NCBI GenBank assembly: GCA_023488405.1 | Contig: JAMDDW010000001.1 | Coordinates: 1-20,379 of the forward strand | Origin: Candidatus Parvarchaeota archaeon | GTDB lineage: Archaea > Nanobdellota > Nanobdellia > Parvarchaeales > Parvarchaeaceae | Length of the DNA: 20,379 nucleotides | Reading direction: 5' to 3' | Shown: positions 14,344 through 20,218 of the stretch, one piece after another | Layout of the letters: the number at the start of each line of letters is the position of its first letter | Position numbering within the stretch: position 1 is the stretch's first letter | Notes under the pieces: model-generated | Told to the model about the DNA's origin: nothing | Databases searched by the model: none | Seen by the model: only the letters and a program-made list of their open reading frames with translations | Position numbers and translations under genes: made by a program

Positions 14344-14780
14344 ACCAGGAAACCGTAAAAAATAGGGTATTAGAGAAAGCTATTGATCTAGAAAGATTTT
14401 CAAAGGAACTTTCTCAGGTCCTGCCGAAAACGACAGATGAATACAAAAAAAGTAACATACTTGTTAAAAGCACAGTCGAAAGGCGACTTCAGTTAATAAG
14501 CGATACTGAGATAGACATACTTGCTATTCTCTACAAGGAATTGAAATTAAATATTGCAGGAGAAGACTTTTCATTAATTTCAATTTTTTCAGAGATTTTT
14601 AAGAACAATGTGAATGAAAAAATAAGAAGACTTAGAGAAATAAGAAATAAACTGATACATGAATATAAAAGTGAACAGTTTGATGAGGAAGTTTTCAAAG
14701 TTGCTAGTGAAAATCTAGATGAAAGTGATGTGATATCAGAAATAAAACACATAGTTAATACTAAGTTAAATAATATTTAA
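14340..14780 (+). CDS. hepT: HEPN-domain RNase toxin (HepT/DUF86-like)
   Basis: 146 all-helical residues. The HEPN catalytic motif RX4HXY is present as RNKLIHEY (102-109; Arg102, His107, Tyr109), in the DUF86/HepT form, where the final Tyr is the AMPylation target of the MNT partner. An upstream VKSTVERRLQLISDTEIDI helix is also typical of DUF86. It probably cleaves RNA (tRNA ends in characterised HepT proteins) when not modified. The start overlaps the MNT stop by four bases, so the pair is co-translated. A run of seven T 14 nt after the stop ends the operon. Confidence 0.9.
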   Translation: MNQETVKNRVLEKAIDLERFSKELSQVLPKTTDEYKKSNILVKSTVERRLQLISDTEIDILAILYKELKLNIAGEDFSLISIFSEIFKNNVNEKIRRLREIRNKLIHEYKSEQFDEEVFKVASENLDESDVISEIKHIVNTKLNNI

Positions 14781-14793
14781 GTTACAATGCTGC

Positions 14794-14800
14794 TTTTTTT
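14794..14800 (+). terminator. Oligo-T terminator of the MNT-HEPN operon
   Basis: Seven consecutive T residues beginning 14 nt after the HEPN stop, a typical archaeal termination signal that separates the toxin-antitoxin operon from the MFS gene. Confidence 0.5.
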
Positions 14801-14840
14801 ATAGCTTAAAACGTGCTTTATTGGTTATGCAACAGCCTCC

Positions 14841-14876
14841 TAAAATGATAATCTTTAAATAATGTAAATCATTTTA
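14841..14876 (+). promoter_or_regulatory. Inverted repeat bracketing the MFS promoter
   Basis: A perfect 9-bp inverted repeat, TAAAATGAT at 14841-14849 and ATCATTTTA at 14868-14876, brackets the TATA box TTTAAATAA (14854-14862), which is centred 25 nt before ATG 14883. A dimeric regulator bound to both arms would cover the TATA box and the transcription start, so this is a good candidate operator for repression or substrate-dependent induction of the transporter. The AT-rich composition means chance is not excluded. Confidence 0.5.
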
Positions 14877-14882
14877 AATAGT

Positions 14883-16241
14883 ATGCAGCTCGGTCTAAAC
14901 GGCAAAAAGTTAAGGGGCATATTTGCAGGAGGACTATCAGGCTGGATTCTAGATTCTTACGACTTAAGTGCAATGTTCCTTTTGGTTCCGGTAATAGCTA
15001 CATTATTTTTCCCTTCTGGAGATCTTATACTGGCCATAATAGGTGCATTCGCGATATACTTTATAAGTCTAGTTTTTAGACCAGTAGGTGGCCTTATTTT
15101 TGGAAGGTTTGCCGATAGAAAAGGGCGAAAATTAGCAATGGTCGTCACCTTAATAGGCTTGGGAATAATAATATTCTCTACGGGTTTACTGCCTACGTAT
15201 GCACAGATTGGTATAGCGGCACCAATATTCCTTGCGCTTTTCAGGATGATAACAGGAGTGTTTGCCGGAGGAGAATACGGTAACAGCTCTTCTATAGTAA
15301 CGGAAAGCGTAAATACAAAATACAGAGGAAGAATCGGGTCTCTTTTACAGGGAGGTTATCCCATAGGCTATGCATTAGCTGCAATAGTTTTTTTAACTTT
15401 AAGGTTTACATACGGTAGTTCATTTATAAGCTCTGATTATGGTGCAGGCTGGAGAGTGTTCTTCTTCATAGGTATAATACCTGTTATAGTTGGTCTAATA
15501 ATAAGATTAAGGATGCCGGAATCATATCTGTGGTCCGATATAAGCAAGAAAAAGAAACTTGATATGCATCCTATTAGGACCGTTTTTGGAAACAGGCAGT
15601 ATAGGTTTTCTTTCTTTGTTGGAGTACTTGCAATGACGGGGATAGCATGGATATACAGTTTAACTTTAGGGTTTTATCCCACTACATTGCCAGAATTCTT
15701 CGGAATAGGCTTTCCTGACTTCTTGTATATAGTAATAGTCGCAATTTTAACGTCGTTGCTTGGATATTTCTCTTCAGGGTATATAAGCGATATTATAGGT
15801 AGAAAGAAGGCTTTATACATATTTTCAGGATTAGCGATAATACTCGCATTTCCAACAATGTATGGAATGTTTACTGGAGCTTATGGTATATTAATGGCTG
15901 GCTTTCTGGCATCGGTATTGGCATTTGTAACGACAGGAGCATATGGGGTAATACCTGCTTACTTGGCGGAGAAATTCCCTACAAGAATAAGAAGCACGGG
16001 AGTTGGCATATCATTTAATGGAGGATTCATAGTGGGTTCATGGAGTTCAGTTATAATACTTGCAGCGATAGGGGCCGTAAATCCTTTGACTAACACTACA
16101 AATGTCACTACATTGCATGCAGCCTTGAGTTCATTCTGGTGGATTACAGCTATAGGCATAATAATCGGTGAGATATTTATACTGACTTCGGCACTGCTTT
16201 CCAAGGAAACATACAAATTGGATCTTTCAAAAATACAATAA
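14883..16241 (+). CDS. MFS transporter, metabolite:H+ symporter type
   Basis: 452 residues with about twelve membrane helices. The N-terminus GWILDSYDLSAMFLLVPVIA (20-39) and the motif-A loop FGRFADRKGRK (73-83) are followed by FRMITGVFAGGEYGNSS (120-136) and YRGRIGSLLQGGYPIGYALA. These are hallmarks of the metabolite:H+ symporter and sialate/organic-acid branch of the major facilitator superfamily. A second, C-half motif A is YISDIIGRKKAL. It probably imports a carboxylate, sugar acid or similar solute with protons; the exact substrate cannot be read. Leaderless expression from the TATA box at 14854, with a flanking inverted repeat, suggests dedicated regulation. It is monocistronic. Confidence 0.9.
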   Translation: MQLGLNGKKLRGIFAGGLSGWILDSYDLSAMFLLVPVIATLFFPSGDLILAIIGAFAIYFISLVFRPVGGLIFGRFADRKGRKLAMVVTLIGLGIIIFSTGLLPTYAQIGIAAPIFLALFRMITGVFAGGEYGNSSSIVTESVNTKYRGRIGSLLQGGYPIGYALAAIVFLTLRFTYGSSFISSDYGAGWRVFFFIGIIPVIVGLIIRLRMPESYLWSDISKKKKLDMHPIRTVFGNRQYRFSFFVGVLAMTGIAWIYSLTLGFYPTTLPEFFGIGFPDFLYIVIVAILTSLLGYFSSGYISDIIGRKKALYIFSGLAIILAFPTMYGMFTGAYGILMAGFLASVLAFVTTGAYGVIPAYLAEKFPTRIRSTGVGISFNGGFIVGSWSSVIILAAIGAVNPLTNTTNVTTLHAALSSFWWITAIGIIIGEIFILTSALLSKETYKLDLSKIQ

Positions 16242-16333
16242 AACTTTGATTAGGTTTGTAAAGTATTTTATATCAACCAATTTCTTTTATTTATTTAAGC
16301 TTCTATGTTGTTTCGTCCCCAAATTTTTAATGA

Positions 16334-16942
16334 TTATGTTTTATAACGAGTCTCTCTTATCTTTTCGGTTAGTTTCTTATGCATGCTGTACGGCATAAAA
16401 GAGAGAGGAAAAGCCCCGAGTTCATATATGATCCTGTGTAGCTTGTTCTCAGTCTTTATTCCAGAGAAGTCTATGTCATAAGGTTTATCTGATTCTATCT
16501 TTGCGTATTTTTTAAATAGCATTTCAGACCTAGGTTGGTGCGCGTAGTCGCTGACTATCGTAATCTTTTTGACAGATGGAAGTTCATAGCTTATCTTATG
16601 AATAGAATTAATTGCGTTTTCTTCTGTATTTATTGATTCATTCTCTGTTATTATGCTGTCAAGATTCTTTCCCTTCGCTACATACTCATTTTTCTTTTCA
16701 AAGTCTTTTCCAAAACCAGATATTATTAATGCAGCCGATGGGTCATTTTTATATTCGGTAAGCGCTTTTTCCAGTCTTTTATACTGATTAGGCCCACCAA
16801 GAACAACTACTGCCCGTTTATAGTCGACTTCTATCTTATAAAGCTTGCGAATTTCATCAAGCTTGTCTAGATTACCATAAACAACAGGTTCCTTTGAATA
16901 TGGCACATTTGCAATGTTTTTTACATAGTCTCCATTTTTCAT
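16334..16942 (-). CDS. DUF218/YdcF-like protein
   Basis: 202 residues, no signal peptide. Shows the DUF218 (ElyC/SanA/YdcF) pattern: AVVVLGGPNQYKRLEKAL (44-61), ALIISGFGKD (71-80), IITENESINTEENA (97-110) and ITIVSDYAHQPRSEMLF (127-143). The Rossmann-like fold is thought to bind a nucleotide or cofactor; bacterial relatives act in envelope biogenesis or have unknown roles, and many have an N-terminal membrane anchor that this one lacks. A TATA-like TTATATATA (16978-16986, minus strand) lies about 40 nt before the start, giving a short leader of about 14 nt. It converges with the MFS gene. Confidence 0.85.
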   Translation of the reverse strand: MKNGDYVKNIANVPYSKEPVVYGNLDKLDEIRKLYKIEVDYKRAVVVLGGPNQYKRLEKALTEYKNDPSAALIISGFGKDFEKKNEYVAKGKNLDSIITENESINTEENAINSIHKISYELPSVKKITIVSDYAHQPRSEMLFKKYAKIESDKPYDIDFSGIKTENKLHRIIYELGAFPLSFMPYSMHKKLTEKIRETRYKT

Positions 16943-17043
16943 ATTACTTCATTATAAACACGCTTATGAATAGTACCTATATATAAGGCTTTCTATCGAT
17001 CCAAATTGACTTAAAAAGTGCAGTAGCAAGAGTTTTGGATAAA

Positions 17044-17063
17044 TTTTATATATACACCGTGTA
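17044..17063 (+). promoter_or_regulatory. TATA box plus palindromic operator of the nucleotidyltransferase unit
   Basis: TTTTATATATA (17044-17054) is centred about 25 nt before ATG 17074. Its 3' end runs into the perfect palindrome TACAC-C-GTGTA (17053-17063), placed between the TATA box and the expected transcription start. An 11-bp palindrome with a GC-containing core stands out in this AT-rich setting and is of the length bound by ribbon-helix-helix dimers. It is a candidate autoregulatory site for the protein encoded immediately downstream. Confidence 0.6.
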
Positions 17064-17073
17064 CATAGTAAAT

Positions 17074-17661
17074 ATGAGAAACAAAACATACAAACAGACT
17101 CTACTTGAGGAAAGTGCTTATAATGCACTTGTGGATGCAAAAGCTATAATGCAGGCTAAAAGGGGCAAGAAAGTTACATTTTCTGATGTTATTAATGAAT
17201 TCATAAAAAGGAGAGTAAATTTTTTAAAACTAGATCAAGACATACAGGATTATATTTCAGCGTTTGTAGATGCGGAAAAACAAGATAAAGATATTCTTGG
17301 GATTGTGCTTTTTGGATCTGTTGCTAGAGGTACTTTCAATAGCTATAGCGATATAGATATATTAGTTGTAGTTGATAAAAACATATTAGACAACTTCTAT
17401 AAAATTGAACAGATACTTAAAGAAATTGAGCCTGTAAGAGAAAAATTGCTTGCCAGAGGTTTGCACTTATATGTAAGTGAAATTGTTCTAAAAAAAGAGG
17501 ATCTAACAAAATTTAGACCATTTTATATATCTTTATTAGAGGAAGGCATAATCCTATATGAGAAAAATGGTATATTGAGTGAATTCTTTAGTAATTTGAG
17601 CAAGATAAAGTACAAATGGGTGAAGACGGGCAACAACTTGGTGTTGGAATGGAAAAAATAA
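17074..17661 (+). CDS. Nucleotidyltransferase with N-terminal DNA-binding-like segment, no HEPN partner
   Basis: 195 residues. The N-terminus (MRNKTYKQTLLEESAYNAL, then KKVTFSDVINEFIKRRV at 32-48) resembles VapB/CopG-like antitoxins with a FSDVI core. An MNT-type nucleotidyltransferase domain follows, with FGSVARGTFNSYSDIDILVV (80-99; Gly81-Ser82, Asp93, Asp95). The third acidic residue, normally an Asp on the following strand, is not clear: the strand reads LHLYVSEIVL with Glu136. No HEPN gene is adjacent, unlike the pair at 13831. The frame extends up to an ATG at 17035, but TATA placement puts the start at 17074 on a leaderless mRNA. It is 48 bp upstream of membrane module B, same strand, with no clear terminator between. 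Confidence 0.85.
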   Translation: MRNKTYKQTLLEESAYNALVDAKAIMQAKRGKKVTFSDVINEFIKRRVNFLKLDQDIQDYISAFVDAEKQDKDILGIVLFGSVARGTFNSYSDIDILVVVDKNILDNFYKIEQILKEIEPVREKLLARGLHLYVSEIVLKKEDLTKFRPFYISLLEEGIILYEKNGILSEFFSNLSKIKYKWVKTGNNLVLEWKK

Positions 17662-17709
17662 CAGCTAAAAAAGCAATGGAAAGTGATACTGTAAATTAAT
17701 GGTGAGATT

Positions 17710-17946
17710 ATGAGCATATATTTATCTGTATACCTCATTTTTCAGTTTATGCTGTTAGTTACACAGTTTTTAGCTGGATTATTAGCCACTATTGTTGGGA
17801 TAGCTCTTTTAAAGCACATCAAAGATAAGGCACCATTAACTTCATACTTTCTAAATCCAGGTAAAACAATTGGTGTACCAGGTTTTCCAATAGCAGGAGT
17901 ATTCTTTGGATTTACTGCTTTATTTGCGGGTTTAGCGATTTTTTAA
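17710..17946 (+). CDS. Small membrane protein, module B gene 1, N-terminal part (frame broken)
   Basis: 78 residues with two helices around LLKHIKDKAP (33-42) and FLNPGKT. It starts at ATG 17710, with GGTGAG 3 nt upstream. It is a paralogue of the 115-residue protein of module A, but its frame stops at 17944 right after a run of six T (17939-17944). The next 46 codons continue in the -1 frame with the expected third helix and WFKRFRRFA tail (see next entry). With one extra T the product would be 124 residues. Whether the break is a sequencing error, a real mutation or a recoding site cannot be decided here. Likely in one operon with the nucleotidyltransferase upstream and gene 2 downstream. 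Confidence 0.7.
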   Translation: MSIYLSVYLIFQFMLLVTQFLAGLLATIVGIALLKHIKDKAPLTSYFLNPGKTIGVPGFPIAGVFFGFTALFAGLAIF

Positions 17947-18083
17947 ATATAAGCACATTTTATCCCAAAGGATTTACTGGGTTATTTGTTGATTACACAC
18001 TTATAGTTATACCCTTTGTTGCTAGCATTGGTATAGTTTTAGTACTCTACTTTTGGTTCAAGAGATTTAGGAGGTTTGCATGA
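17943..18083 (+). pseudogene. C-terminal part of module B gene 1, in the -1 frame
   Basis: An uninterrupted stretch of 46 codons continuing from the six-T run to a TGA at 18081-18083. It encodes LNISTFYPKG, a hydrophobic helix (about 18 residues around YTLIVIPFVASIGIVLVLY) and the tail FWFKRFRRFA, matching LWFKAFWRFV of module A. It has no start codon of its own that would give the family N-terminus. Its last codons carry AGGAGG (18069-18074) for gene 2, and its stop overlaps that gene's ATG. This conservation of tail and signal indicates it is, or was until recently, translated as part of gene 1. Confidence 0.7.
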
Positions 18084-18502
18084 ATCCTGCCATTTTAATG
18101 CCATTTTTAATTGAAGTTATAATTGCAGCGCTATTTTTTATTTCTATCGGGTTTTACTTTTGGAGGAATTACGAAATATCAAAGTACAAAAGTCCAGTAG
18201 AGGCTAATAGAATCTTTGGCGCTTATATGATGAATCATCCCAAGAGATATACTCTGTCTTTCTTTTTTATGTCAATAGCAGCTATTTCTATCTTTCCTAC
18301 AACTGTCGTCAATATAATTGCGTTTTTCAATCCAGTATTATCTAGTTTTGCTAAGGTCCTTTTTATGATTCTAAGTATGGTATCCATAATAGCTAATGTC
18401 GGATTCTTTATAACTTTTGTTTTAATAGGATTTAGATACTGGAGAAATTATATAAAAACTATTAAATTGCAGGATAAATCCAGTAAAGCCAATGTTCTTT
18501 AA
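18080..18502 (+). CDS. Small membrane protein, module B gene 2
   Basis: 140 residues with about four helices (near 8-27, 58-82, 84-105 and 107-125). The loops RNYEISKYKSPVEANR and HPKRY are basic, and the C-terminus RYWRNYIKTIKLQDKSSK is basic and polar. It is the positional counterpart of the 111-residue module A protein; sequence similarity is weak by eye. The start overlaps the preceding -1-frame stop (ATGA) with AGGAGG 5 nt upstream. No known family. Confidence 0.82.
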   Translation: MNPAILMPFLIEVIIAALFFISIGFYFWRNYEISKYKSPVEANRIFGAYMMNHPKRYTLSFFFMSIAAISIFPTTVVNIIAFFNPVLSSFAKVLFMILSMVSIIANVGFFITFVLIGFRYWRNYIKTIKLQDKSSKANVL

Positions 18503-18604
18503 CATAGCAATGATAATAAAGATGTTCAATCAAATAAACTATAAAAAGTCAGAACATGAAATTTATTTCATTTAAAGGTTTCGGTCAGTTTTTAGACTTA
18601 TATC

Positions 18605-18611
18605 TTTTTTT
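18605..18611 (+). terminator. Oligo-T terminator after module B
   Basis: Seven T residues about 100 nt after the module B stop, at the entrance of the AT-rich spacer; the likely transcription end of the nucleotidyltransferase and membrane-protein unit. Confidence 0.4.
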
Positions 18612-18931
18612 ATTATAGTTAATATAGAACTTTATTAATGATATTATATTAGAATTATAGATAATAATAGTAATATTATAATAATTTAATTATAATAGAA
18701 GAAACTTAAATAAGGATCTAAAAATCACAATAATAATTCAATAATATTATATTCAATATTTATATAATTAATATAAAATCATATAAATAACTATCATCAT
18801 TACTATTATTATATCAAATTATTTATAGTAAATAACCGTTACTTCGTGTATTTTATTTATTAAATTAAATGATATAATATTAAAACATATAATAATTAAG
18901 AATACTTTAATACTAATTTGTCTATGTAATT

Positions 18932-18941
18932 TATTTAATAT
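18932..18941 (+). promoter_or_regulatory. TATA box of the SHOCT protein gene
   Basis: TATTTAATAT centred about 25 nt before ATG 18962, the leaderless spacing seen across the window. The surrounding AT richness weakens the call. Confidence 0.45.
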
Positions 18942-18961
18942 TTGTAATGTATCTTTAAATT

Positions 18962-19348
18962 ATGGTAAATAAAACACAAAAAATCGGTAATGTTTCAAAT
19001 TCCCAGGACTTTGATCTTTTTGGGTCGTTATTTCGCGTAGTTTTCCGTTTTTTGGTAATTGTTGTTCTTATCGCAGCATTTTTTGCAGCTGTCCTGGCTA
19101 TAATCTCCCTTCCATTTAATTATGCTCATAATATATTTTGGAACGTATTTGGGGCATTGCTAGGTGTGCTTTTTATATTGTGGGTTATGAGTTGGTTTTT
19201 GCCTATGGGGCAAGGGTATTGTAAGGGGCATTCTAGGTGGTATAGCTATCAAAATGCTGAAGAAATTTTAAAGACAAGATATGCTAAAGGCGAGATATCA
19301 AAGAAGGAATTCGAGGAAAAAATCAAGGAATTAATGAAGTATTATTGA
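18962..19348 (+). CDS. Two-helix membrane protein with C-terminal SHOCT domain
   Basis: 128 residues: a polar N-terminus (about 20), two helices (about 27-50 and 59-80), a short cytoplasmic linker QGYCKGHSRWYSYQ with Cys87 and His90, then a SHOCT domain at 98-125 (AEEILKTRYAKGEISKKEFEEK). SHOCT is a short oligomerisation helix pair, commonly found at the C-terminus of membrane proteins, with a conserved L..RYA.GEI...EF pattern that is clearly present. The role is unknown; oligomerisation at the membrane is expected from the domain. It is monocistronic with a probable leaderless promoter. Confidence 0.85.
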   Translation: MVNKTQKIGNVSNSQDFDLFGSLFRVVFRFLVIVVLIAAFFAAVLAIISLPFNYAHNIFWNVFGALLGVLFILWVMSWFLPMGQGYCKGHSRWYSYQNAEEILKTRYAKGEISKKEFEEKIKELMKYY

Positions 19349-19414
19349 TAATAAATAATTTGATAATATAACAATTTAAATAAGTTAATAAATTAATGTT
19401 GTTATAAGTTAAAT

Positions 19415-19535
19415 ATGTTGATAAAACTTAAAGATGGCCGGGAAATAAGCATAGGTAAGATCTGGTGGTAAAAAGGTCGGTTTAATGAAAAATGAAATGT
19501 GGGAGAAAAAAGGTATAAAGATACTAAAACCTTAA
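19415..19535 (+). pseudogene. Possible frame-broken small gene (about 39 residues)
   Basis: The 237-bp gap between genes holds an 18-codon frame, MLIKLKDGREISIGKIWW (19415-19468), ending at TAA 19469. After skipping one base, a second frame reads on as KKVGLMKNEMWEKKGIKILK and stops at 19533-19535. Joined, the 39 residues look protein-like (alternating charged and hydrophobic, two aromatic clusters). Either a one-base indel near the TAAAAA run broke a small gene, or the two frames are chance. No family recognised. Confidence 0.3.
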
Positions 19536-19542
19536 AATTAAG

Positions 19543-19551
19543 TATTTATAT
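19543..19551 (+). promoter_or_regulatory. TATA box of the 173-residue protein gene
   Basis: TATTTATAT centred about 39 nt before ATG 19586, predicting a leader of roughly 12-15 nt. Confidence 0.45.
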
Positions 19552-19585
19552 GCGGGCTTTTCATCAATAAATAAAGATAATAACT

Positions 19586-20107
19586 ATGGTGCATAAAAGT
19601 AGATTGAATGAACTTCTGGAAGAAGAGAATAAAAAAATTAGGGAAGTAGTCTCAGAACTATACAAAAGTTCAATTATCTTGCTTGAGAAAGGCATTCAAA
19701 ATGGTGAAGGCAAAGTACAAATTGTGGACCCAAATCCTGATAGTATTCTTGATCCAAAATATAGAAATGTTCATTCGCAGTATAGATATACACTTGAATT
19801 AGGTGATTATAGGTTTGAATTTAAGTATGGGCTTGAACAAGTAGGGAAGGAAGCATACCCCTATCTTCAATTATACCTTTCCGCAAGTAAATTGGCTTTT
19901 CTTCCGGGTTGGCAAGTTAATGACCAAAGGTATAAGGTTTTAGATGTCCAGAAATTAGGCCCTTCTGGAAATTTGAAGTTCACTATATACCTACCTGGAG
20001 ATTCAATTAAGATGCAAGGCTGGGAAGATGCATTGATAAATAAAACAAAAAGGATTAAGGAGATGGATGCCATACATAAGTATAAGGCAAAAAAGTATTT
20101 TGGATGA
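19586..20107 (+). CDS. Uncharacterised soluble protein
   Basis: 173 residues, no membrane segment or signal peptide. An N-terminal charged helix (LNELLEEENKKIREVVSELY, about 7-26) is followed by an alpha/beta or beta-rich core with repeated aromatic strands (YRYTLELGDYRFEFKY, about 65-80; YPYLQLYLSASK, about 91-102; LKFTIYLPGDS, about 129-139) and a basic C-terminal helix (NKTKRIKEMDAIHKYKAKKY). The pattern suggests a compact beta-sheet domain with helices at both ends. No catalytic motif or family recognised. It stands alone, with its own TATA box. Confidence 0.8.
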   Translation: MVHKSRLNELLEEENKKIREVVSELYKSSIILLEKGIQNGEGKVQIVDPNPDSILDPKYRNVHSQYRYTLELGDYRFEFKYGLEQVGKEAYPYLQLYLSASKLAFLPGWQVNDQRYKVLDVQKLGPSGNLKFTIYLPGDSIKMQGWEDALINKTKRIKEMDAIHKYKAKKYFG

Positions 20108-20218
20108 AGCAATACCGTTTGCCGTTTATTTGCCTTTAATGATGGTATGCCCTAAAGCTATTTATATTAATTGTTTTCTAAAGTACTTGTAAGATTGCAT
20201 AAAAACGGAGGCAAAAAT

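Larger units (their letters stand above)
18503..18961. other. Gene-free, extremely AT-rich spacer (459 bp)
   Basis: No convincing reading frame on either strand. By hand count 18601-18960 holds about 43 G or C in 360 bases (about 12%), far below its surroundings. Contents: a near-palindrome ATGAAAT-TT-ATTTCAT (18556-18571), a seven-T terminator (18605-18611), an AT-only hairpin with 9-bp arms (18674-18682 and 18689-18697), many short TAATAAT-type runs, and the promoter of the next gene. No recognisable origin boxes, tRNA or repeat array. Confidence 0.7.

Noticed and set aside
17616..17699. 27-codon frame overlapping the end of the second nucleotidyltransferase gene, considered as a HEPN remnant
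   Set aside because: No RX4HXY motif or helical HEPN pattern and no ribosome-binding site; likely an out-of-frame reading.
18556..18571. Near-palindrome ATGAAAT-TT-ATTTCAT as a firm operator
   Set aside because: It sits downstream of module B and about 390 bp before the next gene, so no promoter to regulate is evident; noted only in the spacer entry.
18661..18960. CRISPR-like array suggested by repeated TAATAAT/TATTATA units
   Set aside because: The units are simple AT-rich low-complexity sequence with no constant repeat length, spacer spacing or cas gene.
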